NCBI RefSeq assembly: GCF_025200715.1
Contig: NZ_CP104144.1
Span: forward strand, 1,364,001-1,428,000
Reading direction: 5' to 3'
From: Rhizobium sullae
Lineage (GTDB): Bacteria > Pseudomonadota > Alphaproteobacteria > Rhizobiales > Rhizobiaceae
DNA: 64,000 nucleotides
Position 1 is the stretch's first letter. Each line of letters begins with the position of its first letter. The notes under the pieces are model-generated. The model was not told the DNA's origin, did no database searches, and saw nothing but the letters and a program-made list of their open reading frames with translations. Made by a program: the position numbers and the translations under genes. Positions 53,405 through 63,179 of this stretch are shown here, piece by piece.

Positions 53405-54051
53405 CTGTTTTCCTTTCCAATTCGAATGGTGAAACATACTATTGTCTATAAAATTAATAGATAAAAGGAATGAGTATTTCCGGTCACGGGCAATCGGGAA
53501 ATTTCTTTCTGGCTGGAGTCTGAGCGGCTGCTATGAACCTGCTGGCGGGATTCAAAGAATTAGACGAAGCTCCGGGTAGACGTCTTCAATCCGAGCGGCC
53601 TCTATGACGGCGCCATACCGGCGAACTCTTTTCGCCGGCGCGTTGCGGTGCCGCGCCGGGCATTATCTTTCAAGGCCCGCACGACGCGCTTGGCGCGCTG
53701 TGGCATAAAAATGCCTCCGCACGGCGGCGGGCGGCGCGTATATGGTGCGGCCTCTTCATGCTGATAATAGGCTCAACGCTGTCGCCACGGGTAGATAGAG
53801 GGTTCGTGGTCGGCCAATCAAAGGTATGAAGCGAAGGCCGAGTAGAACGATGCAGTTGTCGTCGATAGCATCGGCGAAGATGGCATGCGCTCCAATGGGC
53901 GAGGTCGCGACCCGGGCGGGCGTATAGATGTTCAGTCATCGGCACCGCAGGTTGCGGTAGAGATTTCAAAAGTCCTTGGCGACCAGAGACATCGGATCGG
54001 AGGTCTGGGATCGGCAATGGCAGCTAGCCATATGAAGGACGCTAACGGACT
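53405..54051. other. Decayed or non-coding stretch
   Basis: About 650 bases. A minus-strand open frame (53670-54017) shows no family and no ribosome binding site. The right part grades into an alpha/beta-hydrolase remnant. I see no supported gene. Confidence 0.5.
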
Positions 54052-54265
54052 TTACCCTGCCATGTCAGAAAGAGGATATCCGCTCAGAAAAGCAGCCACT
54101 TGTTCCGCAACGTCCCCCGGCGCGGAGTCCGGGAAAAAAATGGCCGCCCTTGATGGCGTGGGCCTCCATGGTGGTGCAGCGATCCGCCCAGGTCGCAGGC
54201 AAGTTATAGAGCCATGGCGCCCGAGGCTCCGTAGAGGACCAGTGCGGGAGCGGATATGCGTTTCC
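54052..54265 (-). pseudogene. C-terminal remnant of an alpha/beta-hydrolase (fluoroacetate-dehalogenase type)
   Basis: In one frame the minus strand reads LPATWADRCTTMEAHAIKGGHFF, and after a shift in the T-rich run (about 54135-54145) it continues PDSAPGDVAEQVAAFLSGYP. Both parts match the end of epoxide hydrolase/dehalogenase-like proteins, with the catalytic His in GGHFFP. The N-terminal two thirds are missing. A frameshift and truncation make it non-functional. Confidence 0.65.
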
Positions 54266-54299
54266 CCTCGGAAACTCACCTTCAGAGGTTCCCGGCTTA

Positions 54300-54410
54300 T
54301 GCGTTTTCGATGGGGTTGAGGTCAGGACTATAAGGCGGGAGGAACAAGAGACATGCCCCTTTCGCTCTGACCAATTCTTCGGCTCTTTCGCTTTTGTGAA
54401 AGCCGACGCG
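54300..54410 (-). mobile_element. IS630-family transposase fragment
   Basis: The minus strand encodes [19 protein letters not shown], the C-terminal DDE signature region of IS630/Tc1 transposases, preceded by a [15 protein letters not shown] segment that fits the region before it. A stop follows directly after the signature. Only about 36 codons remain. It lies between the hydrolase remnant and the DapA-like gene, suggesting an IS-mediated rearrangement. Confidence 0.7.
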
Positions 54411-54487
54411 TCGGTGGCCATATCACTGAGTTCGTCCAGCACTTCCGGAGGCTGTCGATCTGCTTTTCACCTCAGCGCGATCCAACC

Positions 54488-55378
54488 TTACTCGGTTTTA
54501 GAGAGGTTGTACCGGCGCAGGATTGCCGCAATTTCGGCGTCCTGTTCCTTGTTCGGCAACAGCGCGGGCTGGCGGCTGGCGCCGACAGAGGCATCCTGCA
54601 AATAAAGGGCGCGCTTGACCATCGCCGGCGGGAAGCCGAGCGCGTAGAGGTCCGTGCGGAAGGCGGCGAAGGTCGCCTGCTGACGTTCAGCTTCGGCAAT
54701 GTCGCCCGAATTGACAGCCTTCAGGATGCCGGCGAGCACGTGAGGCATGGCGTTGCCAAGGCCCGAAATGCAGCCCGCAGCGCCGTTCTGCAGCGCCCAG
54801 AGCACCAATTGGTCCGGCCCCGAATAGACCTTGAAGCCATCGACATCCCTGGCGACGGCAAGATAGGCTTCCAGCGTTTCCTTGGCACCGCCGGAATCCT
54901 TGATGCCGGCAATGTTGCCGTGGCCGGCCAGCACGCGGGCGGTCTCCGGCTCGATGTGGTTCTGCGTTCGGGCCGGAATGTCGTAGAGATAGACCGGGGT
55001 TTTCACCGCATCGGCGACGGTCGAGAAATGGCGAATGAGGCCGTCCTGCGTGCAGGCAATGAAGAAGGGTGTGATGACGGCGATGCCGTCAACGCCAATG
55101 CGATCGAATTCGCGCGCCAACTTCACCGTTTCGAAGGTCGCCGGCATGCCGGCATTGACGATCACCTTGACGCGGCCGCCAACCTCATCGACCACTTCTT
55201 CCGTCAGGTGCACCTTCTCCTCGAAGGTGAGCGCGGAAAAATCGCCGTTGGTGCCGGCGCACATGATGTTGTTGCCGGCCTTGACCTGACGGCGGACCTG
55301 GGCGCGGGTCGCCTGGCAGTTAATGGTCTCGTCCTCGTTGAAGCAGGTCACGAGGGCCACAAAGGCTTGTTTGGTCAT
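54488..55378 (-). CDS. DapA/NanA-family aldolase (dihydrodipicolinate synthase-like)
   Basis: 296 residues from the ATG at 55378. The class I aldolase pattern is complete: GTNGDFSALTFEEK (the GxxGE loop, with Asp for Glu), catalytic Tyr132 in VYLYDIPARTQ and Schiff-base Lys160 in IAGIKDSGG. A much longer open frame upstream runs in the wrong frame through the ABC ATPase and is not real. It is the last gene of a five-gene minus-strand operon with a dipeptide-type ABC importer, so it probably splits or forms a 2-keto acid from the imported compound. Lysine biosynthesis is unlikely from context. Confidence 0.88.
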   Translation of the reverse strand: MTKQAFVALVTCFNEDETINCQATRAQVRRQVKAGNNIMCAGTNGDFSALTFEEKVHLTEEVVDEVGGRVKVIVNAGMPATFETVKLAREFDRIGVDGIAVITPFFIACTQDGLIRHFSTVADAVKTPVYLYDIPARTQNHIEPETARVLAGHGNIAGIKDSGGAKETLEAYLAVARDVDGFKVYSGPDQLVLWALQNGAAGCISGLGNAMPHVLAGILKAVNSGDIAEAERQQATFAAFRTDLYALGFPPAMVKRALYLQDASVGASRQPALLPNKEQDAEIAAILRRYNLSKTE

Positions 55379-55403
55379 GGGAATGTTCCTCTGAATGGAG
55401 CGC

Positions 55404-57023
55404 TCAGGAGGCGCGTTCAAGGCGGGCGGCGCGATGGGCGGCCTGCACGTCGGGATCGGGGTCGAGGCCAGCGGCGAGAAGGGCGCGTGTATAGTCCTGC
55501 CGCGGCGTGTCGAAGACCTCGCGCACAGTGCCGGCTTCGACAACGTTGCCCTTCTGCATGACCATGACATGGTCGGCGAAATCGCGCACGACCGGCAGGT
55601 CGTGGGCGATGAAGATGAAGGCGATGCCCATCTCCTTGCGCAGTTTGTCGAGCAGCGCGATGACCTGCGCCTGCACCGAGACGTCGAGCGCCGACACGGC
55701 CTCGTCGCAGATGATGAGCTGCGGTTCGAGCGCGAGTGCCCGGGCAATGGCGATGCGCTGGCGCTGACCACCGGAGAACTGGTGCGGATACCGCCCCATA
55801 TGTTCGGGGCCGAGGCCAACCTGCACCAGCAGTTCGGACACGCGCGCGCGCCATTTCGCCTTGGGCAGAATCTCCGGATGGATGATCCAGGCCTCGGAAA
55901 TCAGCTGATACACGGTCATGCGCGGATTGAGCGATTGAGTCGGATCCTGGAAAACCATCTGCAAATCGCGGCGCAGCTTGTAGAGTTCGGAGGGCGACAT
56001 CGTGAAGAGGTCATGGCCCTTCCAGAGCGCGCTGCCGCTGTCTGGCTCATCGAGGCGCAGCAGGATGCGGGCGAGCGTGGATTTGCCGGAGCCGCTCTCG
56101 CCGACGATAGCCATCGTTTCCCCGGCCATCAAATCGAAGGAAACGCCCTTGAGGGCCTCGAAGGAGCCGTAGCGCTTGCGCACGTCGCGGACGGAGAGAA
56201 CGGGTTCGACACGTGCTGCCGGTTCGTGCATAACGCCCTTGCCGGGCGCGGCGGCGATTAGCTTCTTCGTATAGGGATGCTGCGGGTTCTTGTAGACCTC
56301 GCGGACCGTACCGGCTTCGACCAGTACGCCCTTCTCCATGACTACGACACGGTCGGCGATCTCGGAAACGACGCCGAGATCGTGGGTGATGATCAACACG
56401 GCCATGCCGGTCTCTTCCTGCAACTCCTCGAGCAGGGCGAGAACTTCCGCCTGCACGGTCACATCGAGTGCCGTTGTCGGCTCGTCTGCAATCAGGAGGT
56501 CGGGCCGAAGCGCCAGGGCCATGGCGATCATGACGCGCTGGCGCTGGCCGCCGGAGAATTCATGCGGATACTTGTCGAGCGAGTGCTCGGGGTCCGGAAT
56601 GCCGACACGCGTCATGAGTCGCAGGGCTTCGGCCCGAGCCTTGGCGGAGCTGGTTCCATGCGTAGTCAGCGCTTCGCGGATCTGCCAGCCGACGGTGTAG
56701 ACCGGGTTGAGATGGCTCAGCGGATCCTGGAAGATCATGGCGATGCGGCGCCCGTTTACCTCGCGCCGCTGATGCGCCGGCATTTTCAGAAGGTCGACGC
56801 CGTCGAGCAGGATCTCCCCGGAGCTGATACGGCCGGGCGGCATGTCGATGAGGTTCATGATCGCCGATGACGAGACCGACTTGCCGGAACCGCTCTCGCC
56901 GAGGATCGCCAGCGTCTCGCCGCGATCGAGGTGGTAGGACATGTCACGAACCGCCTTCACCACGCCCATCGCTGTGTGGAACTCGACCGAGAGATTGCGG
57001 ACTTCGAGGAGATGGTCAGCCAT
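55404..57023 (-). CDS. Dipeptide/oligopeptide-type ABC importer ATPase, two ATPase domains fused
   Basis: 539 residues with two ABC domains. The first (about 1-260) and second (about 275-535) have Walker A GESGSGKSVSS and GESGSGKST, signatures FSGGQRQRVMIAMAL and FSGGQRQRIAIARAL, and Walker B LLIADEPTTALD and LIICDEAVSALD. Each is followed by the oligopeptide-binding-type C-terminal extension (HPYTKKLIAAAP in the first). This is the fused DppD-DppF form, as in GsiA. It overlaps the upstream permease gene by eight bases. Confidence 0.95.
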   Translation of the reverse strand: MADHLLEVRNLSVEFHTAMGVVKAVRDMSYHLDRGETLAILGESGSGKSVSSSAIMNLIDMPPGRISSGEILLDGVDLLKMPAHQRREVNGRRIAMIFQDPLSHLNPVYTVGWQIREALTTHGTSSAKARAEALRLMTRVGIPDPEHSLDKYPHEFSGGQRQRVMIAMALALRPDLLIADEPTTALDVTVQAEVLALLEELQEETGMAVLIITHDLGVVSEIADRVVVMEKGVLVEAGTVREVYKNPQHPYTKKLIAAAPGKGVMHEPAARVEPVLSVRDVRKRYGSFEALKGVSFDLMAGETMAIVGESGSGKSTLARILLRLDEPDSGSALWKGHDLFTMSPSELYKLRRDLQMVFQDPTQSLNPRMTVYQLISEAWIIHPEILPKAKWRARVSELLVQVGLGPEHMGRYPHQFSGGQRQRIAIARALALEPQLIICDEAVSALDVSVQAQVIALLDKLRKEMGIAFIFIAHDLPVVRDFADHVMVMQKGNVVEAGTVREVFDTPRQDYTRALLAAGLDPDPDVQAAHRAARLERAS

Positions 57024-57930
57024 TCTTGCGACCCTTCATTTCGAGGCGCCAGCGCTGCACCGGATCGAGCGCGATGCGCAGCCAGTTCGATAGGAGGTTT
57101 AGCGACATGGTGGTGAGGATGATCGCGAGGCCAGGCCAGAACGACAGCCACCAGGCATTGGTGAGATATTGCCGCCCCTGCGAGATCATCAGGCCCCAGG
57201 TGATTTCCGGCGGCTGGATGCCGATGCCGAGGAAGGACAGCGCGCTTTCGGCGAGCATGACATAGGCGAAATCGAGCGTGGCGAGCGTTGTCAGCGTCGG
57301 CAGCACGACCGGCAAAATGTGCCGGAAGAGGATGCGCTTCGAGGACGCCCCCATCACATAGGCGGCCTGCACGAACATGCGCTCGCGGATTTCCAGCACT
57401 TCCGCCCTCGTAGTCCGGAGATAGACCGGAATGCGGGTGATCGACAGCACTAGCATCAGGTTCAGAATCGACGAGCCGAGAATATAGAGCACGATTACCG
57501 CGATCAGCAGAGACGGGAAGGACATGATGACGTCGGCAAGCCGCATGATCACCTGATTGACCCGTTGCGAGGAGAAGCCCGCAATGAGCCCAAGCACTGT
57601 GCCGACGACAGCGGAGAGAACAACGGCCCCTGCCGCCACCATCATCGTGTTCTGCGTGGCGACGATAATGCGGGCAAGTAACGGTCGGCCGAGCGCATCC
57701 GCGCCCATCCACCAGACCCAGCCGCGTTCCCAATCGAAGGGCGCAGCATTGCGGCCGCGAAGGTTCTGCCTGGTCGCAAGATCGCCGAGCCAGCTCGGCC
57801 CGACGATAGCCAGGACAATGATGAATAGCAGGAAGATCGCCGCACACAGCGCAAATTTGTCGGCAAGCAGCATGTGGAACATGCGTTTTGCAAAATGCGA
57901 TTCTTCGGTGATGGTCGTCTGTAAGGTCAT
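57016..57930 (-). CDS. Dipeptide-type ABC importer permease (DppC-like)
   Basis: 304 residues. The N-terminal helix (FALCAAIFLLFIIVLAIVGP) is followed by a periplasmic loop with WWMGADALGRPLLARII, which is the HPLGTDxLGRD-type motif of DppC permeases. The EAA loop reads EIRERMFVQAAYVMGASSKR (in part). About six membrane helices are present. It lies between the DppB-like permease and the fused ATPase. Confidence 0.93.
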   Translation of the reverse strand: MTLQTTITEESHFAKRMFHMLLADKFALCAAIFLLFIIVLAIVGPSWLGDLATRQNLRGRNAAPFDWERGWVWWMGADALGRPLLARIIVATQNTMMVAAGAVVLSAVVGTVLGLIAGFSSQRVNQVIMRLADVIMSFPSLLIAVIVLYILGSSILNLMLVLSITRIPVYLRTTRAEVLEIRERMFVQAAYVMGASSKRILFRHILPVVLPTLTTLATLDFAYVMLAESALSFLGIGIQPPEITWGLMISQGRQYLTNAWWLSFWPGLAIILTTMSLNLLSNWLRIALDPVQRWRLEMKGRKNG

Positions 57931-57941
57931 GAAGGCGTTCC

Positions 57942-58856
57942 TCAGTGCCGGATTCGCGGATCGAGTAGCGCATAGGCAAGGTCGATCAACAGATTCATGA
58001 GGAAGATCGCCAGCGCGGTGATGAGGATGGCGGCCAGGACGACATTGAAATCGCGCTGCAAAATGGAATCGATCATCAGTTTGCCGACGCCCGGAAAGCC
58101 GAAGATGGTTTCGACGATAACGGCACCGTTCAGCAGGCTCGCCGCCTGATCGCCGATCACGGTGATGACGGGCAGCATGGCGTTTCGCAACGCATGAACG
58201 AAGATGATCGGCCCCGATTTAACGCCCTTGGCGCGTGCCGTCTTCACATAGGCGGACGACAGCGCGCCGATCATCGAGCCGCGCACGACCTGCACGATGA
58301 TGCCGAAGGGCCGGATGAACAGCACCGAGATCGGCATGATCCAGTGCAGGAGGGAGCCCGTGCCGGAGGTCGGCAGCCAGGCGAGGTTGATGGAAAAGAC
58401 GACGATCGCGACCACGGCCAGCCAGAAATCTGGGACTGATGCGCCGATGAGTGAGATGACGGAGGACATCCGGTCGAAAAAGCCGCCGGCACGGAAGGCG
58501 GCGAGCGAGCCGACTACGATGGCCGCCCCGGTGACCAGCGACATGGTAATGACCGCAAGCCAGAGCGTCCAGACAAAGGCCTCCAGCACGACATCTAGCG
58601 CCGGACGGGCCTTTCGCAGGGATTCGCCGAAATCGCCGGTCACGACGTCGCCGACATAACGCATGAACTGCGTTAGCAGGGGATCGTTCAACCCATGCAG
58701 TTCGCGGAACTGCTGCTTCATCTCCGCGGACGCTTCGACCGGAAGGAACAACGCGGCCGGGTCCCCCGTCAAGCGCGAGAGAAAGAAGACCATGACGATC
58801 AGTCCGACAAGTGAGATCAGACTGGCCACGGCGCGTTTTCGAATGAAACTCAACAT
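57942..58856 (-). CDS. Dipeptide-type ABC importer permease (DppB-like)
   Basis: 304 residues. The first helix near the N-terminus (ASLISLVGLIVMVFFLSRLTGD) is followed by a periplasmic segment with LHGLNDPLLTQFMRYVGDVVTGDFGESLR (motif in part: GDFGESLRKARP), typical of DppB. The EAA loop is SSAYVKTARAKGVKSG. The C-terminus ends LLDPRIRH, the usual DppB ending. It is twelve bases upstream of the DppC-like gene. Confidence 0.93.
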   Translation of the reverse strand: MLSFIRKRAVASLISLVGLIVMVFFLSRLTGDPAALFLPVEASAEMKQQFRELHGLNDPLLTQFMRYVGDVVTGDFGESLRKARPALDVVLEAFVWTLWLAVITMSLVTGAAIVVGSLAAFRAGGFFDRMSSVISLIGASVPDFWLAVVAIVVFSINLAWLPTSGTGSLLHWIMPISVLFIRPFGIIVQVVRGSMIGALSSAYVKTARAKGVKSGPIIFVHALRNAMLPVITVIGDQAASLLNGAVIVETIFGFPGVGKLMIDSILQRDFNVVLAAILITALAIFLMNLLIDLAYALLDPRIRH

Positions 58857-58943
58857 GGCGCCCTCAGAGGAACTGGGCGGCGGATCATCCCGCCGCCTTG
58901 ATTGCTGTCGTGGCTGGCAAACATGGCGTTCGCCAGGACAAGT

Positions 58944-60443
58944 TTACTTGATCTTGATCTCCGAAAGCTGAAGCGTCGAATTGGTCGCCATGGTCGGCTT
59001 GAAATCCAGACGTTCGGAGACGCGCGAGAAGCCGACCATGTGGAAGAGCAGGACGTCGGCGACGACGTCGTCGTGTACATAAGCGATCACCTCCGACCAG
59101 AGCTTCGCCCGCTCTTCGCCGACGGCGGCCGAAGCGCGCTTGATCAGGTCGTCGACCTTGGGATCGGAGAAGCCGGACTGCGTGCCTTCGGTCGCATACT
59201 TGAAGAACATCGAGAACGAAGGGTCGCCCTTCGAGTTGTCGTGCATGGCGGCGACGAGCTGCGGACCACGGCCTTCCTTAAACGGCTTGGAATAGTATTG
59301 CTCGTGCTCGGCGACCTCGACGAACTTCAGCTCGACCTTGAAGCCGACGTCCTGCAGCTGTGCTTGGATGGCTTCCATGATCTCGGTGACGTTCGGGAAG
59401 TTGGCCGAGCGGGCGATGATGGTGATCGGCGTGTCGACCTTGACGCCGGCGGCCTTGGATTCCTCGAGCAGCTTCTTTGCACCTTCAGGATCAAAGGGGA
59501 AATTCTTCACATCGGGGTTCCAGCCGAGCGTCGGCGGCGGCACGATTGCGGTCGCCAGCAGCGCGCCTTCTGGAACGAGCGTGCCGATAAAGGCCTGGCG
59601 ATCGACCGCCATGTTGAGGGCCCGGCGAACCCGGACGTCATTCAGCGGCTCGATATTGTGGTCGATGCGCAGATAGACGGTTTCGCTGTCGAGATAGGAG
59701 AAATCGGTCGCCGCATTGGTTGCATCGAGCTGTGAGATCGACGGCGATAGGTCCGCCTCGCCGGTCTGCACCATGGCGGCACGAACGGACGGATCAGCAC
59801 GGAAAAGGTAGGTCGCTTCGGTCACCTCAGGCTTCGTGCCCCAGTAGTCATCGCGCCCCGTCAGGACGATCTGCTGGCCCGGTGTCCAGTTGGTCAGCTT
59901 GTAGGGTCCGGTGCCGACCGGCTCGCGCACGAATTCCAGCTGCGTTTCCTCCGGCACGATGGTGACGAGCGACATCAGGAGCGGCAGGATCGGCTGAACC
60001 GGATCGGCCTTGAAATCGATCGTGTGGTCGTCGACCACGGTCGGCGTGACCGTCATGCCGCCGAAGTAGCGGCGCGATTCACAGGCGTTCTTGTCGCTCA
60101 TGATACGGTCGAAGCTGTGCTTGACATCCTTGGCGTCGAAGGCCGTGCCGTCGGAGAACTTGACGCCCTGGCGCAGATGGAAGCGCCAGCTGCCGTCGGC
60201 GCTCTGCTCCCATTTTTCGGCCAGGCGGGGCATCACGCCCTTGTCGCCGCGCAAATCCAGCTCGGTCAGCGTTTCGCTGACGTTCTGCATGATGACGCGG
60301 CCGATGTTGGAGCGAGTCGCCATGCAAGGTTCGAGCAGGTCCGCCTCTTCCGGCAGCACGATCTTGATCGGGCCGGACCCGGCAAAAGCCGGCGATAGAG
60401 CGGCGCCCAGCATGAGGGTACCCCAGATAAGCATTTTTTTCAC
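58944..60443 (-). CDS. Dipeptide-type ABC importer substrate-binding protein
   Basis: 499 residues from GTG at 60443, with GGGAGG 7 bases upstream; an ATG three codons later is an alternative. The signal peptide (KKMLIWGTLMLGAALSPAFA) precedes a family 5 binding protein with RLAEKWEQSADGSWRFHLRQGVKFSDGT (in part: FHLRQGVKFSDG) and PVGTGPYKL. Such proteins bind peptides, nickel, or many oligosaccharide and opine ligands, so the name dipeptide is by fold only. It heads the minus-strand operon that includes the DapA-like gene. Its upstream region holds an EamA remnant. Confidence 0.92.
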   Translation of the reverse strand: MKKMLIWGTLMLGAALSPAFAGSGPIKIVLPEEADLLEPCMATRSNIGRVIMQNVSETLTELDLRGDKGVMPRLAEKWEQSADGSWRFHLRQGVKFSDGTAFDAKDVKHSFDRIMSDKNACESRRYFGGMTVTPTVVDDHTIDFKADPVQPILPLLMSLVTIVPEETQLEFVREPVGTGPYKLTNWTPGQQIVLTGRDDYWGTKPEVTEATYLFRADPSVRAAMVQTGEADLSPSISQLDATNAATDFSYLDSETVYLRIDHNIEPLNDVRVRRALNMAVDRQAFIGTLVPEGALLATAIVPPPTLGWNPDVKNFPFDPEGAKKLLEESKAAGVKVDTPITIIARSANFPNVTEIMEAIQAQLQDVGFKVELKFVEVAEHEQYYSKPFKEGRGPQLVAAMHDNSKGDPSFSMFFKYATEGTQSGFSDPKVDDLIKRASAAVGEERAKLWSEVIAYVHDDVVADVLLFHMVGFSRVSERLDFKPTMATNSTLQLSEIKIK

Positions 60444-60767
60444 GACGTTTCCTCCCTTGTGAAATCTTGTTCAGCCAAAGTAGCTTTTCCCGATCGTGCA
60501 GCAATCAACGCCGCGCAATAAATGAGCCCGCCACCGCAGAGCGTGGTGGGTGCCGATGTCCACGAGCAGTGCAAACCCGCCAACGGCGACGAGCGGCAGG
60601 CGCAGAAAATCGACAGGCGCGGCGACCGTTGCGGGAGCCAGCGCAAAGGCATAGGTCATGATGCCCAGGCAGACTCCGTTGACTCCCTGAAGCGCCAGGA
60701 GACCCCTCTCCCTCGCCCCGGGCGTCGTCGGCCAGCGCCAACCGCCAAGGTGACAGCCATCGTAGCC
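60440..60767 (-). pseudogene. C-terminal remnant of an EamA/DMT-family transporter
   Basis: The minus strand reads MTYAFALAPATVAAPVDFLR and LPLVAVGGFALL, the second EamA domain signature, then shifts frame into ALCGGGLIYCAALIAARSGK, the expected last helix. N-terminal helices are missing. It lies directly upstream of the binding-protein gene, so the ABC operon probably drives from a promoter within or beyond it. It is a frameshifted, truncated pseudogene. Confidence 0.7.
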
Positions 60768-60872
60768 TCCCAGGAGCCGACACCTGCGGCATGAAAGTCC
60801 TCCTCTCCGGCATTTTCTCGCCGGCTGCAGAGACCATCTCTTTTCCGAGCAAGTTTGTCAAATTGTTTTGCG

Positions 60873-60886
60873 ATGTAAATTTACAT
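60873..60886. promoter_or_regulatory. 14-bp perfect palindrome in the divergent region, possible operator
   Basis: ATGTAAATTTACAT is self-complementary and lies in the AT-rich gap between the EamA remnant and the sialidase-like gene at 61024. Flanking TTGTCAA (about 60855) and TTGACAA (about 60975) form a second, distant inverted pair. A GntR- or LacI-type regulator could bind here, but no regulator gene is in view. Confidence 0.45.
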
Positions 60887-61023
60887 GTTTCAATGAATTA
60901 AAAATAACGTTGATTTATCACTAACTTAATGACGACCTCATCGGAGGAGCCAGCTGGACGTTACATTATTAAACTTGACAACTTAGAAAAATGAACGATT
61001 TTCGACGTCAGTAGGAGGATCAG

Positions 61024-62220
61024 ATGAACCCCGAGAAAATAGCCCGCGGCATGAACGGCCTGCTTAAGCCCGCGTCGCACGGGCGCGTGGAAGCACTATT
61101 GCCTTCGCCTATGATCCAGAATCATGCAGCGTTTTTGCACCTGCTTTCCGATGACACTCTCGCCTGCGCATGGTTCGGCGGCACACTTGAGGGAAAGTCG
61201 GATATCTCGATCTTTGCCTCCGTGCTGACGACGGACGCCATCGCCTGGGGGCCGCCCCAGCGCTTAAGCTTCGACCTGTCACACTCGGAGCAGAATCCGG
61301 TATTGTTCACGGCCCCCGATGGCAAGCTCTGGCTTTTCCATACTTCTCAGCCGTCCGGCAACCAGGACGAGTGCCGGATCCGCATGGCCGAAGTCCTGCG
61401 CGATGCATCCGATCCGCTGACGCTGACGACCTCTGATGGCCGATATCTGGACCTGCCGCGCGGCTGCTTCGTCCGCGCGCCGTTGGTCGTGCGTGACGAT
61501 GGAGCCTGGCTCTTGCCGATCTTCCGCTGCGTCCAGCGTCCCGGCCAGAAATGGAACGGCAGCCACGATACGGCCGCCGTCGGTGTTTCGCTGGACCAAG
61601 GCAGGACATGGCAGCTGGAAGACCTCGACCAGTCCACAGGTTGCGTTCACATGTCACCCGTTCCGCTGGGCGAACGGCGCGTCGCCGCTTTTTTCCGACG
61701 CCGGCAGGCGGACTTCGTCTACAGGACCGATAGTACCGATGGTGGACGCAGCTGGTCGGCTCCCCGGGCCACCGACGTGCCCAACAACAATTCTTCGATC
61801 GCTGCGATACGCCTTGCCGACGGACGGGTTGCCCTGTTCTGCAATCCAGTAAACGCCGCCCAGTCGGTCGACCGACGCGCCTCGCTCTACGACGAGCTTG
61901 GCGAGGACGATAGCCGCCCTGACGCGGACCCCACCGGCGGCTGCGCCCCGATCTGGGGCGTACCGCGTGGGCCGGTCGCTCTCTGCCTGTCGGACGATGG
62001 CGGCAAGACCTTCCCCAGCCGCCTGGTGATCGAAAATGGTCCGGGGACGTGCCTCTCCAACGACTCGACTGATGGCCGCAACAAGGAAATGTCCTATCCC
62101 TGGCTTCTCGAAGGGCCGGACGGTACGCTGCATCTCGTCTACACCTATCATCGGCGCGCAATCAAATATGTCCGCTTGGCCCCCGGCTGGGACAGTGCCG
62201 CCGCACGGAGTTCTTCATGA
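61024..62220 (+). CDS. BNR-repeat (sialidase-like) exo-hydrolase family protein
   Basis: 398 residues, preceded by GTAGGAGG. Asp-box-like repeats are visible, such as [24 protein letters not shown] and [11 protein letters not shown], forming a beta-propeller of the BNR_2 (PF13088) type. There is no signal peptide, so it is cytoplasmic, unlike secreted sialidases. The family includes enzymes acting on other acidic sugars, so true sialidase activity is not implied. It is coupled to the PdxA2-like gene by ATGA and so works in the same pathway, probably on the imported compound. Confidence 0.8.
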   Translation: MNPEKIARGMNGLLKPASHGRVEALLPSPMIQNHAAFLHLLSDDTLACAWFGGTLEGKSDISIFASVLTTDAIAWGPPQRLSFDLSHSEQNPVLFTAPDGKLWLFHTSQPSGNQDECRIRMAEVLRDASDPLTLTTSDGRYLDLPRGCFVRAPLVVRDDGAWLLPIFRCVQRPGQKWNGSHDTAAVGVSLDQGRTWQLEDLDQSTGCVHMSPVPLGERRVAAFFRRRQADFVYRTDSTDGGRSWSAPRATDVPNNNSSIAAIRLADGRVALFCNPVNAAQSVDRRASLYDELGEDDSRPDADPTGGCAPIWGVPRGPVALCLSDDGGKTFPSRLVIENGPGTCLSNDSTDGRNKEMSYPWLLEGPDGTLHLVYTYHRRAIKYVRLAPGWDSAAARSSS

Positions 62221-63179
62221 GCAATATCATTGGCATAACCATGGGCGACCCCTGCGGCGTCGGCCCAGAAATCTCAGTCCGCGCGCTTGCTGGCATGTCT
62301 CCCGAAGAGCGTGACACGACCCGCATCTACGGCAACCTCTTGACGATCGAGGCGGCCCGAGCGGCTCTCGGCCTCGATGTAGATCTTGCCCCGCATGTCG
62401 TGGACCTGCCCATTGACGGCGCGCCGCTGACATGGGGACAGTTGAGCCCCGTCGCCGGCGACGCCGCATTCCGCTTCATCGAGAATGCGGTTCGCGATGC
62501 GGAGGCCGGTGTCATCGGCTGCATCGTCACCGCACCGATCAACAAGGAAGCGCTGAATCTTGCAGGCCACCATTATGACGGCCACACCGGCATGCTGCGC
62601 AGCCTGACGGGCGCCACGGCGGCGTATATGCTGCTGGCGTCCGAGCGGCTGAAGGTCATTCACGTCTCGACCCATGTGTCGCTGCAGGAGGCGATCCGAC
62701 GTGCGACGACCGAGCGGGTGCTTGCCACCATCCGCGCCGGCAATGCGCATCTGAAGCGCATCGGCTATGCCGCACCCAGAATCGCCGTCGCCGGCCTTAA
62801 TCCCCATTGTGGCGAGAACGGCCTGTTTGGCACCGAAGACGACGACCAGATCGCGCCGGCGGTACAGGCTGCGCGGGCGGAAGGCATCGACGTTCATGGT
62901 CCGATCTCGGCTGACACGGTCTTCTATCGCGCCTATTCCGGCGTTTTCGATCTCGTCGTCGCGCAGTACCACGATCAGGGGCATATCCCGATCAAGCTTG
63001 TTGCCTTCGACACAGCCGTGAACGTCTCGGTGGACCTGCCGATCGATCGCACCTCCGTCGACCACGGCACGGCCTTCGATATCGCCGGGAAGGGTATCGC
63101 CAATCACGGCAACTTGAACTCCGCCATCGCCTACGCCCGCAGGCTTGTGGCGGACGCGGCAAAACGAGAATCACGCTGA
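62217..63179 (+). CDS. PdxA2-like 4-phospho-hydroxy-acid dehydrogenase (PdxA family)
   Basis: 320 residues, normal for the family. PdxA landmarks: [13 protein letters not shown] at the N-terminus, [12 protein letters not shown], the GHTGML motif, [20 protein letters not shown], and [10 protein letters not shown], which together hold the metal-binding His residues. The context (ABC importer, DapA-like aldolase, alcohol dehydrogenase) points to the catabolic PdxA2 group that oxidises phosphorylated sugar acids such as 4-phospho-D-threonate, not vitamin B6 synthesis. No kinase partner (DUF1537) is seen in the window; it may lie downstream. Confidence 0.88.
   Translation: MSNIIGITMGDPCGVGPEISVRALAGMSPEERDTTRIYGNLLTIEAARAALGLDVDLAPHVVDLPIDGAPLTWGQLSPVAGDAAFRFIENAVRDAEAGVIGCIVTAPINKEALNLAGHHYDGHTGMLRSLTGATAAYMLLASERLKVIHVSTHVSLQEAIRRATTERVLATIRAGNAHLKRIGYAAPRIAVAGLNPHCGENGLFGTEDDDQIAPAVQAARAEGIDVHGPISADTVFYRAYSGVFDLVVAQYHDQGHIPIKLVAFDTAVNVSVDLPIDRTSVDHGTAFDIAGKGIANHGNLNSAIAYARRLVADAAKRESR

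Noticed and set aside
53670..54017. 115-codon minus-strand frame
   Set aside because: No family, unusual composition, inside a decayed stretch.
54488..55819. 443-codon extended form of the DapA-like gene
   Set aside because: The extra N-terminal part is the wrong frame of the ABC ATPase gene; the true start is the ATG at 55378.
60505..60861. 118-codon minus-strand frame upstream of the binding protein
   Set aside because: It is an out-of-frame reading of the EamA remnant.
61024..62220. Calling the BNR gene a sialidase and the cluster a sialic acid operon
   Set aside because: No signal peptide, and no ManNAc kinase, epimerase or TRAP transporter; the DapA-like protein alone does not show NanA activity.
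62217..63179. Vitamin B6 biosynthesis role for the PdxA-like gene
   Set aside because: Catabolic neighbours and the PdxA2-type context argue against it.
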